Assembly (NCBI GenBank): GCA_019638595.1 | Contig: JAHBTJ010000019.1 | Span: 1 to 64,000 of the forward strand | DNA: 64,000 bases | DNA from: Chitinophagaceae bacterium | GTDB lineage: Bacteria; Bacteroidota; Bacteroidia; Chitinophagales; Chitinophagaceae | Direction of reading: 5' to 3' | Shown here: piece by piece, positions 24,920 through 34,701 of the stretch | Position numbering within the stretch: position 1 is the stretch's first letter | Layout of the letters: every line of letters starts with the position of its first letter | Notes under the pieces: model-generated | Databases searched by the model: none | Seen by the model: the letters and a program-made list of their open reading frames with translations, nothing else | Told to the model about the DNA's origin: nothing | Position numbers and translations under genes: made by a program

Positions 24920-26035
24920 TTATTCATACTGATTTTTTATCCCGAAGCCGTTATTCATCAGCAGCTTTTCCCTGCGGAAAAGCTCAATATCGCCTGCTAC
25001 CATTTCTTTTACCAGTGCAGGTAAATCATATGTAGGTTTCCATCCCAGTTGCCTGTGAGCTTTCGAAGGGTCGCCTACTAACAGATCCACTTCTGCAGGG
25101 CGGTAATATTGGGGATCTACCGCTATAACCTCCTTACCTGCCGGTACCTGAAAGTCGGGGTTAGAGCAGGAAACAACCACCCCTTTTTCTTTATCATTTT
25201 TTCCTTTAAAGTCTATTTCCATCCCTGCTTCAGCAAAAGCCATACGTACAAGTTCACGTATAGAAGTGGTGATACCTGTTGCGATCACGTAATCTTCCGC
25301 CTTATCCTGCTGCAGGATCAGCCACATAGCTTCCACATAATCCTTTGCATGCCCCCAGTCGCGCTGTGCATTCAAATTGCCAATGTAAATTTTGTCCTGC
25401 AGTCCCAAAGCAATTTTAGCAACTCCGCGTGTTATTTTACGGCTGACAAAAGTTTCACCCCTCAATGGCGATTCGTGGTTAAATAAAATACCATTGGCTG
25501 CAAACATGCCATAGGCTTCGCGGTAGTTTACGGTGATCCAGTAGGCATACAGCTTAGCAACCCCATATGGCGAACGCGGATAAAACGGTGTGGTTTCTGA
25601 TTGAGGTACCGCCTGCGCCAGCCCATACAGCTCAGAGGAAGAAGCCTGGTATATTTTTGTTTTTTTCGTAAGCCCTAATAGCCTTACCGCCTCCAGTATA
25701 CGCAACATACCGATACCATCCGCATTGGCGGTATATTCAGGTATTTCAAAGCTCACATGCACATGGCTCATGGCAGCAAGATTGTATATTTCGTCGGGCT
25801 GCACTTCCTGGATGATACGAATAAGGTTGGTGGAATCCGTAAGATCGCCATAATGCAGTTTCATCCGCACATCTGTTTCATGCGGATCCTGGTACAAATG
25901 ATCTATCCTTTCGGTATTGAACAAAGAGCTCCGGCGCTTAATGCCGTGCACAATATATCCTTTCGATAATAATAATTCAGCAAGATAGGCGCCATCCTGC
26001 CCGGTAATACCGGTGATGAGAGCGGTTTTTGGCAT
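24920..26035 (-). CDS. gmd: GDP-mannose 4,6-dehydratase
   Basis: 371 residues. An extended short-chain dehydrogenase: [12 protein letters not shown] (NADP binding), SSSELYG and YGVAK (active-site Tyr/Lys), and the family's [17 protein letters not shown] segment. It converts GDP-mannose to GDP-4-keto-6-deoxymannose, the precursor of fucose, rhamnose, perosamine and related sugars. No GDP-fucose synthase (fcl) or GDP-6-deoxy-lyxo-hexulose reductase is adjacent, so the next step is encoded elsewhere or uses another enzyme. It is part of the EPS operon. Confidence 0.95.
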   Translation of the reverse strand: MPKTALITGITGQDGAYLAELLLSKGYIVHGIKRRSSLFNTERIDHLYQDPHETDVRMKLHYGDLTDSTNLIRIIQEVQPDEIYNLAAMSHVHVSFEIPEYTANADGIGMLRILEAVRLLGLTKKTKIYQASSSELYGLAQAVPQSETTPFYPRSPYGVAKLYAYWITVNYREAYGMFAANGILFNHESPLRGETFVSRKITRGVAKIALGLQDKIYIGNLNAQRDWGHAKDYVEAMWLILQQDKAEDYVIATGITTSIRELVRMAFAEAGMEIDFKGKNDKEKGVVVSCSNPDFQVPAGKEVIAVDPQYYRPAEVDLLVGDPSKAHRQLGWKPTYDLPALVKEMVAGDIELFRREKLLMNNGFGIKNQYE

Positions 26036-26065
26036 AATTAAATTTGCTTGGCAGTACAGATCTAT

Positions 26066-26812
26066 TCATCTTTTCAGGAACTGGCCGAGCTTCCTGACCG
26101 GCTTCAGGTAAAGAGTAAAAAAATAAGGATGTAAGCCATTTACTTTCCAGGCCAACCTGTCTTTTTGATTTGCTTTTAACCTGTTTGCTAACGACCCTGT
26201 GCTTACTCCACCTATCCGCATTTTAATGATGACACGATTGATATATTTTGCCGGGGTGCTATGCTTCAACAAAATACGAAGCATTAACTCGTAATCGGCC
26301 GCCGAGCCAAGATCCGGGTTAAACAAACCAACCTTTTCATACACTTCTTTTCTCACAAAAAATGTAGGATGAGGTGGCATCCAGCCAAAATAGAAGCTTT
26401 TTTTCGAGTACGTGCCGGCCTTCCATTTGCGTACTACATTATTAAGATCATCTCTTGAAACAAATTCAAGATCGGCATATAAAGCCAATATTGCAGGATC
26501 TGCAAACTCTTTTGCAATCAAAGAAAGCACATCATTGGAAGCATATACATCATCTGAATTTAAAATACCGATTACATCGCCTGTTGCCAGTTGAATACCC
26601 TTATTCATGGCATCATAAATACCATTGTCTTTTTCGGAGACGACCTTAGCGATGTGCGTAAAGCCTCTTATAATATCCAGTGTGTTATCAGTTGATCCGC
26701 CATCAATTATTATATGCTCTATACTGGTATAATCCTGTTGGCTTACACAATCAAGCGTGTCATATAATGTTGCCGCACTATTATATGTGGCAGTAATGAT
26801 GGAGAGCTTCAT
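26066..26812 (-). CDS. Family 2 glycosyltransferase
   Basis: 248 residues of GT-A fold. Begins LSIITATYNSAATLYDTL, has IIIDGGSTDNT and the catalytic/metal region GILNSDDVYAS (DxD equivalent SDD), then the acceptor-side GSAADYELMLRIL. Similar to capsule GT2 enzymes of the WcaA type; probably adds one sugar to the lipid-linked repeat unit at the cytoplasmic face. Three bases separate it from the carbamoyltransferase gene, indicating cotranscription. Confidence 0.88.
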   Translation of the reverse strand: MKLSIITATYNSAATLYDTLDCVSQQDYTSIEHIIIDGGSTDNTLDIIRGFTHIAKVVSEKDNGIYDAMNKGIQLATGDVIGILNSDDVYASNDVLSLIAKEFADPAILALYADLEFVSRDDLNNVVRKWKAGTYSKKSFYFGWMPPHPTFFVRKEVYEKVGLFNPDLGSAADYELMLRILLKHSTPAKYINRVIIKMRIGGVSTGSLANRLKANQKDRLAWKVNGLHPYFFTLYLKPVRKLGQFLKR

Positions 26813-26815
26813 GAT

Positions 26816-28543
26816 TCAACTCCTGGTAATCACACAATTTTCCAGCACCAGCATATCCATTTTTGTTCTTAAAAAACAATCCAATGCTTCAGCAGGTGTG
26901 TTTACAATTGGCTCGTTTTCATTGAAGGAAGTGTTAAGTAAAACAGGAATTCCTGTTTTTCTTCTGAAAGCATCTATTAAACCATAATATCGTGGAGAAA
27001 TATTTTTATCTACCGTTTGTAGCCTTCCTGTACCATCAACATGTGTTACAGCCGGAATTAAATCGTGCTTTTCTTTTTTTATCGGAAACACTTTTTCCAT
27101 GAAAGGCACTTCGTCATTTTTTGTGAAAAATTCCCCTGTGTATTCTTTCAATATAGAAGGAGCGAAGGGCCTGAAGCTTTCCCGCCTTTTTATTTTCAGG
27201 TTAAGCAAGTCCTTTGCTTTGGGATTCCTGGGGTCGGCAATTATAGAGCGGGCTCCTAGTGCCCGGGGACCAAATTCCGCTCTTCCGTTAAACCAGCCCA
27301 CCACACCCGGTTCAATCAATTTTTCCGTAACAATATCAAACAACTCGTCATCGGGCAGTTTCCTGTAACTAATATTCCTTGTTTGGAGAAAAGCTTCTAT
27401 TTCATCGTTTGAGAACCTGCTGCCAGTACAGGCAGACCAAATGGGCTGTGCCCTCGGTTGCTCAAGAATATGGTTATAGAGATACAGCGCAGAGCCCATT
27501 GAAATACCGGCATCGTGCCCGGCTGAGGGTATATACACATTTTTAAACCCGGTAGCTTCCGCTACCTTTCCGTTGGCTACAGAATTTTGTGCCACACCGC
27601 CGGCAATACAAACATTTTCCAAACCGGTCCGATCCTTCAATTTCCTCAGAATATGAAAAATTAATTCTTCTGTAACCCGCTGTACGGAGGTTGCAATATC
27701 TTTATGATATTGAGTCAGCTCTTCTTCTTTTTTACGGGGCTCTCCAAAAACCTCTACAAATTTTTCCGAAAAAAGATTACCAACAAAAGGTATATTGTTT
27801 TCATATTTAAACCCGGCCCTGGTTGGGGGAACAAAATATTCCGGCTTCCATGTATATAAACCGTCAGGAAGGAATGTAAGCACTTCTTTTACCTTATCAA
27901 CATATTTCGGTTCACCATAGGGCGCCAATCCCATTACTTTATATTCATCTCCATAATGTGGGAACCCGAGAAATTGTGTAAAGGCAGTATAAAATAACCC
28001 ACAGGAAACCGGGAAGTCCACACTGTTCAATACCTCAATTTTATTATTCCTGCCTATACCAATCATGGTAGTAGTAAAGTCGCCGGACCCATCAATAGAA
28101 AGCAATGCAGCTTCTTTAAATGGAGAAGCAAAAAAAGCGGAAGCTAAATGACTGCGGTGATGTTCAATATTTTTTATTTTCTTTTTAAGCGATTTGTAAT
28201 CAACGGACGGGTCAATTTTTTTAAACTCTTCTTCAAGACTGGTAACATCTCTTGCGTTCTGGTATCTTTTGATAGCCCCGCCTACAAGGGATGGATTACT
28301 TAAAAGATACCCTACTTTTTTCATAAGCTTAGCATTGGTATCCCTTCCTATAGTTATATAATCTACTTTGTTTAAGCTGATCCCCGCTTCTTTTAAACAA
28401 AACTGAACAGCCTGTGCAGGAAATCCTGCCCAATGCTTAATGCGGGTAAAGCGTTCTTCTTCTGTTGCAACGATCATTTTACCGTCTTTAAAAATAGCTG
28501 CAGACGAATCAGCATGATACGCGTTTATTCCTAAAATATACAT
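26816..28543 (-). CDS. NodU/CmcH-type carbamoyltransferase
   Basis: 575 residues. The N-terminal Kae1-like half starts ILGINAYHADSSAAIF, with HHRSHLASAFFASPF (metal-binding His pairs) and SIDGSGDFT. The C-terminal YrdC-like half has NGRAEFGPRALGARSI. These enzymes form carbamoyl-AMP from carbamoyl phosphate and ATP, then transfer the carbamoyl group to a sugar or other hydroxyl. In this EPS locus it probably carbamoylates a sugar of the repeat unit, as NodU does to Nod factors. It directly precedes the GT2 gene. Confidence 0.92.
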   Translation of the reverse strand: MYILGINAYHADSSAAIFKDGKMIVATEEERFTRIKHWAGFPAQAVQFCLKEAGISLNKVDYITIGRDTNAKLMKKVGYLLSNPSLVGGAIKRYQNARDVTSLEEEFKKIDPSVDYKSLKKKIKNIEHHRSHLASAFFASPFKEAALLSIDGSGDFTTTMIGIGRNNKIEVLNSVDFPVSCGLFYTAFTQFLGFPHYGDEYKVMGLAPYGEPKYVDKVKEVLTFLPDGLYTWKPEYFVPPTRAGFKYENNIPFVGNLFSEKFVEVFGEPRKKEEELTQYHKDIATSVQRVTEELIFHILRKLKDRTGLENVCIAGGVAQNSVANGKVAEATGFKNVYIPSAGHDAGISMGSALYLYNHILEQPRAQPIWSACTGSRFSNDEIEAFLQTRNISYRKLPDDELFDIVTEKLIEPGVVGWFNGRAEFGPRALGARSIIADPRNPKAKDLLNLKIKRRESFRPFAPSILKEYTGEFFTKNDEVPFMEKVFPIKKEKHDLIPAVTHVDGTGRLQTVDKNISPRYYGLIDAFRRKTGIPVLLNTSFNENEPIVNTPAEALDCFLRTKMDMLVLENCVITRS

Positions 28544-28544
28544 C

Positions 28545-29714
28545 CTAACTAAACAATTTTAAATACTGATCCTTAAGATCAGATTTGTTGATATAATCAT
28601 TTGCCAGTTGCCATGCCCCCTTGCTCCAGACCTGGAATGTTCCATCATCCATTTCCCCGATATCGTTTAAAGCATCAACAAATGCTGAAGCAGTGCTTAA
28701 CGGGAGATCCCAGCCTGCTTTTACATCCGGCAGATTCCTCCAGGGTGTCTGGTCGCTTATTAAAACGGGCCGGCCAGCCGAAAGCGCCTCGAAAATAGCA
28801 TGTCCAAAGTTCTCACCCAAAGTTGGAAGAACAAAAATGTGATGTTGATTGAGAATATCATGAACTTCATTATTATTTATTGGGCCTTTATAATTTACTA
28901 CAATGTTTGGAGGCAACTGAGAAATTGCATTTTTACATTGCTCCCAATACTCCTCGTCTTCCACATTACCAATAACGGTTAAATGGAAATTAACAGAAGA
29001 CTTAATTTCTTTAAGTAACAACAGCAGAAACAACAGGTTTTTTTTGGGAGATACCCTTGAAATAAACGCTGCGTGCAGTATATTCTTTTCTTTATTTACC
29101 GGCAACGGCTCCGCCTTTGGGATTGATGAAAAATTGGATAGGATAACTACATCCCGAATGCCTGGTAAATGTTTATAAATATCATTTTTCTCCTGCTCGT
29201 CGGTTGCATGCCCCACTATGCGCCGGGGAATAGAAAGCAACGAAAAGAGTTTGAGGAAAAGTTTCTTTTTGGCGGGCTTGAATTGTAATGCCCCGCTTTG
29301 CAGCATTCCGCGAGGAGCTAAAATAACCTTAGCAGCTGTTATATTTAACCTCTTTATCAATAACGGATAAATAGCATAATATTTAGCGTACATCCCGTTA
29401 AGGTAAATAAAATCAGGAGCCACTGATTTTATTTGGCTTGAAATAGCGCTCCAGCTTAAGCTTTTGGGAGATGCATAAAATATGCAGGCATTATTTGCGC
29501 TGGTCCAAACATCCGCAGTAATGTTTTTATACGGCATGGTTTCCCCTAAATCCCGGTTGCTGGTAAAAATGAAAAACTCATATCTGTCATGCAGGTTGTA
29601 TACAATATTTGCTACCGAACGTATGGGCCCTCCTCCTTTGAAACCCGGTTCATACCAGTCTACAAAAATCAAAATCCTCTTTAGCTTTCTATTATTCAAT
29701 TCCATTTTTCTCAA
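28545..29714 (-). CDS. Family 4 glycosyltransferase
   Basis: 389 residues of GT-B fold. The N-terminus contains WYEPGFKGGGPIRSV (acceptor domain), with a linker and donor half AFISRVSPKKNL and LGENFGHAIFEALSAG (EX7E motif). The start overlaps the end of asnB by 23 bp (or 14 bp if the second Met is used), suggesting translational coupling. It probably adds a sugar to the EPS repeat unit. Substrate not predictable. Confidence 0.9.
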   Translation of the reverse strand: MRKMELNNRKLKRILIFVDWYEPGFKGGGPIRSVANIVYNLHDRYEFFIFTSNRDLGETMPYKNITADVWTSANNACIFYASPKSLSWSAISSQIKSVAPDFIYLNGMYAKYYAIYPLLIKRLNITAAKVILAPRGMLQSGALQFKPAKKKLFLKLFSLLSIPRRIVGHATDEQEKNDIYKHLPGIRDVVILSNFSSIPKAEPLPVNKEKNILHAAFISRVSPKKNLLFLLLLLKEIKSSVNFHLTVIGNVEDEEYWEQCKNAISQLPPNIVVNYKGPINNNEVHDILNQHHIFVLPTLGENFGHAIFEALSAGRPVLISDQTPWRNLPDVKAGWDLPLSTASAFVDALNDIGEMDDGTFQVWSKGAWQLANDYINKSDLKDQYLKLFS

Positions 29715-31554
29715 GCCAATATTCTAACACTATAAATACCCATATATCCATCCAGCGAATTGAATCATCACCCTTAAGAAACCGCTCCCAGTAATTAATC
29801 AATGATTTGCTTTTAATAAACCCTCTTTGAGCTAACCTGTTCAGGTGAACTGAGCAAAATGTTCTGAGCTCGTTCCTCATCCATTTTTTCCAGGGAAAAA
29901 CAAACCCCTGCTTTTTCCTGAATACTATTTCATCCGGAAGAAGCGGCTTTACAGATTCTACCAGCAGGCTTTTAGGATAAACAGGTTGCTTATACTGATC
30001 GGGAATGCCCAATACGTATTGTACCAGGTCCGTATCAAAAAAGGGTTCCCGCACTTCAAGCGCTACAGCCATGCTCATCTGGTCTGTATCTTTTAGCAGG
30101 GTATGCTGGGTATAACCCATATATTCCGCGGCAGACACCTGGCTTAATACAGGCAGCTTATGCAACTGGCCGCTGTACTTTTTCAGATTGTCAGATAATG
30201 CTGTGCCTCCCGTAATATGTAAGGCAGTGATCTCTTTTACCTGTTCAGGCGTTATAAGTTGTCTTAACAACGGATAAATATATTCGATATCTGCTTTGGG
30301 CGTTCTGAGCATTTGCCGGATCCTTGATTGCCTGTTGGATAACCTGCCCGGAATGCATGAAGCGACCAGGTTGCGCATATGTGCCGAATGATTCCAGACA
30401 CGCGTTAGCGCATGAACTTTTTTGAATTGCCCGAAAATAGGGTAGCCCGCAAATAATTCATCACCACCCACCCCGGACAATGCAACCGTAATACCTGCAT
30501 TCTTTATAGCTTTGGATACAACATAGGTGTTTACTCCGTCTCCGGATGGTGTATCCAATGCAGATAAAGCGTCTTCCAAATCATGCAGCATAACGTCGGG
30601 GGAAAGTTGAATGCGCGTATGATCGGTATTAAATTTTTTAGCTACCATTTCCGCATATACGGATTCATCAAACTCCTTTTCACCAAAAGAGATATTAAAT
30701 GTTGAAGGACGAATACCTCCCATTTCGGCCATTAATCCCACAACAACGCTGGAGTCAATACCGCCGGAAAGAAATGCGCCAACAGGCACATCACTGACTA
30801 ATCTTCTCTGAACAGATTGACCAAGCAAATCGCGAATTTCATTTTTGATAGACCTCGCATCTGTATAGTCATGCTTATCTTCAGTATCCCAACAATTCCA
30901 GTATTTTTCTATTTGTATTTTTCCATCCTTCACTTTCATCCAGGCGCCGGCATCCAGTTGAAGAACATTTTCCACTATTGAACCTGGAAAGCTTACGGAC
31001 TGATAAGAAAGATATTCATATACTGCCTTTTGGTTAAGCTTTTGTGGAACCAATCCTGTTGACAGTATAGTACGGATTTCCGATGCAAAGATCAGCTTTT
31101 CATCATCTATATAATAATAGAGCGGTTTAACACCCATCCGGTCCCGCACAAGAAAAAGTTCTTTTGTTTGCCTGTCCCAAATGGCAAAAGCGAACATTCC
31201 CTTTAAGGATGACACGCAGCTTACACCCCATTGGGCATAAGCTGCAACCAGGGTTTCTGTATCGCCCGATGTTTTAAAGGAGTAGCTTTCAATTTGTTGC
31301 TTTATTGTTTGATAATTATAAACTTCTCCATTAAACACTATAACATACCTGTTGCTATTGTCAAAATAGGGCTGGTTGGCAGAAACAGAAAGATCAATAA
31401 CGGATAGCCTTCGGTGACATAAGCCTATTTGCCCTTCACAGTAAATACCTTCAGCATCAGGCCCCCGATGTGCCATAACACTGTTCATTTTTTTTAGTAT
31501 CGGCTGCTCTGCTATCTTATCGTTGAAATATAGAATTCCGGCTATACCGCACAT
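29692..31554 (-). CDS. asnB: Asparagine synthase (glutamine-hydrolysing), EPS-locus type
   Basis: 620 residues. The N-terminal glutaminase domain is intact, with the catalytic Cys2 (MCGIAGIL) and RLSVIDLS. The synthetase domain has the PP-loop FLSGGIDSSVV and SGVGGDELFAGY. It normally amidates aspartate, but AsnB homologues inside polysaccharide loci are believed to amidate uronic acids or aminoacyl groups of the sugar chain. It is flanked by a transglutaminase-like gene plus a short coupled ORF upstream and by a glycosyltransferase that overlaps its 3' end. Confidence 0.92.
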   Translation of the reverse strand: MCGIAGILYFNDKIAEQPILKKMNSVMAHRGPDAEGIYCEGQIGLCHRRLSVIDLSVSANQPYFDNSNRYVIVFNGEVYNYQTIKQQIESYSFKTSGDTETLVAAYAQWGVSCVSSLKGMFAFAIWDRQTKELFLVRDRMGVKPLYYYIDDEKLIFASEIRTILSTGLVPQKLNQKAVYEYLSYQSVSFPGSIVENVLQLDAGAWMKVKDGKIQIEKYWNCWDTEDKHDYTDARSIKNEIRDLLGQSVQRRLVSDVPVGAFLSGGIDSSVVVGLMAEMGGIRPSTFNISFGEKEFDESVYAEMVAKKFNTDHTRIQLSPDVMLHDLEDALSALDTPSGDGVNTYVVSKAIKNAGITVALSGVGGDELFAGYPIFGQFKKVHALTRVWNHSAHMRNLVASCIPGRLSNRQSRIRQMLRTPKADIEYIYPLLRQLITPEQVKEITALHITGGTALSDNLKKYSGQLHKLPVLSQVSAAEYMGYTQHTLLKDTDQMSMAVALEVREPFFDTDLVQYVLGIPDQYKQPVYPKSLLVESVKPLLPDEIVFRKKQGFVFPWKKWMRNELRTFCSVHLNRLAQRGFIKSKSLINYWERFLKGDDSIRWMDIWVFIVLEYWLEKNGIE

Positions 31555-31777
31555 GTATATTAAAATATAAACAAAAAAATACCCAGGCTAAACGGTTTGC
31601 TTATTATACCCGGAACCCTGTTTGTACTCTTTCATATTGAAGAAGAGGAGGTTGTAGGTGCAGATCTTATTATTGTGACTTTACCAGATAATCCCTTGTC
31701 TTCCTGCCCCGGCTCACCTGCAGGCATAGACTTTATGAATGTCTTATTTTTTTTCCTTATCAGGTAACCCGTATACA
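31555..31777 (-). other. Gap between asnB and the transglutaminase-like gene, mostly filled by a short coupled ORF
   Basis: The only frame of note is the 48-codon ORF starting at 31778. The remaining bases are A/T-rich with no repeat or hairpin that I can support. Confidence 0.4.
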
Positions 31778-31778
31778 T
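31632..31778 (-). CDS. 48-residue ORF, start/stop coupled to the transglutaminase-like gene
   Basis: The ATG overlaps the upstream stop codon by one base (TAATG, 31776-31780), a typical translational-coupling junction. The product has a basic N-terminal part (YLIRKKNKTFIK), a Gly/Glu middle (PAGEPGQEDKG) and a Thr/Ser-rich end (APTTSSSSI). There is no signal peptide or transmembrane segment. It lies between a transglutaminase-like and an AsnB-like gene, the arrangement seen in some lasso-peptide clusters, but the sequence does not match a precursor motif I know. It may be a chance ORF. Confidence 0.3.
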   Translation of the reverse strand: MYTGYLIRKKNKTFIKSMPAGEPGQEDKGLSGKVTIIRSAPTTSSSSI

Positions 31779-32545
31779 TAATAATAAAAAAACATTCCCA
31801 GCAAGACATTGTAAAAAACATTTAACTTTCGCAGCATGAGAAACCTTATCGAAACTTCATCTGCACGTTGCTTTCCTATAACCAAATCCAATGTTTTTTT
31901 TAGTGCTGGCATCAATACCGGGATTTTATCCCAATTGGTATATCGCACGTCTTCGTAGCTATAAGACATATCATAACCTGCGGGCAATTGCTGCTTATAA
32001 TACTCCCAGTTAGACTGTACATCTTTAAAAGAAGCCAGGGAACCATCGGGCTTTATAAAGTATACATTGTACAACGGGTCCACCACTACCCAGGTATTAT
32101 TATAGGATGCTTCAATTATATGATGCCCGCCAAATGTATCTCCTACCTTCATTTGGGCAATACGGGCATTAAATCCTAACTCTTTTACTAACCTGGCCAT
32201 AACCAACGCATAGCTTCCACAGGCTCCCTGCCCCGTCATTAGATCTACTGTTACAGGCTGAAGCACTTCCGCTTTAAACCCTTTAATATCGTTAAAAAAC
32301 TCGTGTCTTGACTTAATGGCATTATGGACCACATGCAGGCTATTTAAAAGAAGCGCTGAGCTGTCATTGCTATTTTTTGAATTTTGGGAAACATTCCTGG
32401 ATAACGCAGAAAACAGGTTGCGCTCATAATTATCCTCCGTTTTAAAATAAAAAAGAAGACCTATCATTATGCCCATCAAAAAGAACATACAATAGATACG
32501 ATCAACAGACCGGTAACAGGATTTAAGCGGCTTTAACAATTTCAA
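31778..32545 (-). CDS. Transglutaminase-like (papain-fold) protein with N-terminal membrane anchor
   Basis: 255 residues. One membrane segment at about 19-34 (FFLMGIMIGLLFYF) anchors the protein. The transglutaminase-like catalytic set appears as Cys (GQGACGSYALVMARL), His (GGHHIIEASY) and Asp (WVVVDPLY). Proteins of this type are common in EPS/asparagine synthase clusters and also include the lasso-peptide B2 proteases. It may cleave or cross-link peptide or amide groups; the target is unknown. It precedes a coupled short ORF and asnB. Confidence 0.8.
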   Translation of the reverse strand: MKLLKPLKSCYRSVDRIYCMFFLMGIMIGLLFYFKTEDNYERNLFSALSRNVSQNSKNSNDSSALLLNSLHVVHNAIKSRHEFFNDIKGFKAEVLQPVTVDLMTGQGACGSYALVMARLVKELGFNARIAQMKVGDTFGGHHIIEASYNNTWVVVDPLYNVYFIKPDGSLASFKDVQSNWEYYKQQLPAGYDMSYSYEDVRYTNWDKIPVLMPALKKTLDLVIGKQRADEVSIRFLMLRKLNVFYNVLLGMFFYY

Positions 32546-32628
32546 AATAAAGCTTTAGAATAAAAATACAAATAAATCAAATCCCGGAAACAGGTAATTG
32601 AATATATAACTTAAGATAAAAACGCTGT

Positions 32629-33621
32629 TCACCCGGATGCTATTTTCTTATATAAAGCCAGGTATTGACCGGCAATAGCATCTGCATTAAATCGCCTGCA
32701 ATTTTCGAGTCCCTTTTGAATAAGCCCTTCCCTATAAGATTCATTGTTGATTACCTTTAATACCCCGTTCCGTATATCAGTTATATTAAAAGGATCAACT
32801 AAACACGCTCCGTCTCCGGCAACTTCCGGCATACTTGACAAATTACCCGCTATAACGGGTCTTCCTACAGCCTGCGCTTCAACTATGGGCATCCCAAACC
32901 CTTCATAAGTTGAAGCAAAACATAACAGGTCACATTTTTTATATAGCTCCACTAAATCATCCAGGGGTATATTATTGTAATTTGTATATGGAATGCCGCT
33001 TTTCTGTAATTCTTCTAAAAGTGCGTCGTCTATTCCGCCAACCAGTATTAACTCACAGGGTATATCTTTTAGCGCCCGTACTACCTGTAGGGCATTTTTG
33101 TTGGGAGTGGTACAGTATTGTAAAACAGTGGGTCTTTCTGCATTAAAACAACGAGGTGTATATACAAATTTGCCGGAAATGGGAACAGGAATAACATGAA
33201 TGTTCTTCTCAGGATAATTAACATATTTCAACAGTTCGTTTCTTGTGGTGTGTGAAACTACTGTTATGCAACAACATTTACGAAGAGGGAGGGTAAACCA
33301 AAAAAACTGCAGCACCATTCGTTTAATCCCTTTCGTTTGTGTCAGCATTCCACAATCATGGATGGTTAGAATGGTTTTTTTCTTTTTTAGAAGAATAGCG
33401 GCAAAATGTATATCGCCTGTAACGTGGTTGATATCGCCCTGATTCCTATACGCTTCATAGATAATTTTCAGTCGGCTTATTATTCCTTTGCTATAAAATG
33501 AAAAAATCTTTTTTGCAGGATCAACTTGCCCTGTAAGCCTTTGTCTTATGTCTTCAAAAATAAACTCAATGCTTTTGTGAATTGCTAAGGGCTTTCGTTG
33601 GAAAAAGACAACAGTAATCAT
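32629..33621 (-). CDS. Family 4 glycosyltransferase
   Basis: 330 residues of GT-B fold. N-terminus VVFFQRKPLAIHKSIE, then HFAAILLKKKKTILTIHDCGML. The donor site contains STYEGFGMPIVEAQAVGRPV (EX7E). No signal or membrane segment; likely associates peripherally with the inner membrane. It is upstream of the transglutaminase-like gene (83-bp gap) and 15 bp after the preceding glycosyltransferase gene. Confidence 0.88.
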   Translation of the reverse strand: MITVVFFQRKPLAIHKSIEFIFEDIRQRLTGQVDPAKKIFSFYSKGIISRLKIIYEAYRNQGDINHVTGDIHFAAILLKKKKTILTIHDCGMLTQTKGIKRMVLQFFWFTLPLRKCCCITVVSHTTRNELLKYVNYPEKNIHVIPVPISGKFVYTPRCFNAERPTVLQYCTTPNKNALQVVRALKDIPCELILVGGIDDALLEELQKSGIPYTNYNNIPLDDLVELYKKCDLLCFASTYEGFGMPIVEAQAVGRPVIAGNLSSMPEVAGDGACLVDPFNITDIRNGVLKVINNESYREGLIQKGLENCRRFNADAIAGQYLALYKKIASG

Positions 33622-33636
33622 TATTCTTCTGAAATT

Positions 33637-34701
33637 TTACTTGTTGACCCTATTGTAGAGGTTAAGCAATCTTTCCAACCGATCTTTATAGGTATGAAAA
33701 GAGGATTGTACCCGATTATATCCGTTCTCTGCAACCTGCTTTCGCTTTCCTGGATCACTTAATAAAAGTTCCACCTTCAAAACAAGTTCGCTAAAATCGT
33801 CGCTGTTAAAAAATACAGCCTCCTCGTCTTCAATATAGAAAGAAGTGTGTCTTTTCGTTCTTTCGGCCAGCAAAGTACCCTTGCATGCCGGTACTTCAAA
33901 ACTTCGTTGTGTATAATCATCCCTATTTTCTCTGCACAAAAAACCCAGCGAGATATCTGCATAGTAGATTGCATTTCGCATCTCATCTGCGTTAAGCGAT
34001 CTTTTCTGTATATACTTCCAAAGTGGTGAATGACGATTCAGTTTCCGATCCCAGTTTGGCCCATATATTTTCAGATCAATGGGCTGTTTTATATGACTCA
34101 CTAAGTACTCCAGTTGTTGGGTACGCAATGGATAAATATTGCCGATAAAAACAACCTGCGATTTCCATTGTTGCCGATCTTGCTCGTTAAACGCTGGAGG
34201 ATAGTGAACTTTTGGATAGTACGCAAATAAGAACATTTCTGTATTCACGTTAAGCTTTTTTATTTCGCCTACGTTTACTTCTTTGGTACAAAAAACGTAG
34301 TTATATTCGGGAACAGCTTTAATTAATGAATTACTTGTATTATACGGAAACTGACTATAAAAATCGTCATGATTAATAAGTACAGTCCAACACCCCATCA
34401 TCTTTAGTTGCCTTATAACCTGAGCTTCAATCATTAAACCTTTCAATACAATTACAATCTCGGGGCCAAATTCTTGCGCTTTACGCAAAAAAGACTGACC
34501 ATGGTCCCAAACGTGTGTGTTTAGTAATCTGCCTTTTCTTAATTTCCTTATTAACTTAAGGGGCAAAGAAGCATCATACAAAGCCAACAAAGGAGTTGGA
34601 CTAAAAGAAGCGACTTCGTGCCCCATATCTCTCAATGTCTCGGCATAACACCAGGCACCAGAGCCGTAATCCTCACATTCACCGTAAAGCAAGATTTTCA
34701 T
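33637..34701 (-). CDS. CgeB-like glycosyltransferase
   Basis: 354 residues. The N-terminus MKILLYGECEDYGSGAW lies in a Rossmann domain. The C-terminal half has RSFEVPACKGTLLAER and DDFSELVLKVELLLSD, typical of the Glyco_trans_1_2 (CgeB/SpsA-like) group that uses nucleotide sugars. The gene start overlaps the end of the polymerase gene by 23 bp. It probably adds a sugar to the EPS unit. Confidence 0.8.
   Translation of the reverse strand: MKILLYGECEDYGSGAWCYAETLRDMGHEVASFSPTPLLALYDASLPLKLIRKLRKGRLLNTHVWDHGQSFLRKAQEFGPEIVIVLKGLMIEAQVIRQLKMMGCWTVLINHDDFYSQFPYNTSNSLIKAVPEYNYVFCTKEVNVGEIKKLNVNTEMFLFAYYPKVHYPPAFNEQDRQQWKSQVVFIGNIYPLRTQQLEYLVSHIKQPIDLKIYGPNWDRKLNRHSPLWKYIQKRSLNADEMRNAIYYADISLGFLCRENRDDYTQRSFEVPACKGTLLAERTKRHTSFYIEDEEAVFFNSDDFSELVLKVELLLSDPGKRKQVAENGYNRVQSSFHTYKDRLERLLNLYNRVNK

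Noticed and set aside
29692-32545. Complete lasso peptide gene cluster
   Set aside because: AsnB has an intact glutaminase domain, there is no RRE protein or transporter, and the precursor candidate lacks recognisable leader motifs; kept only as a hypothesis.
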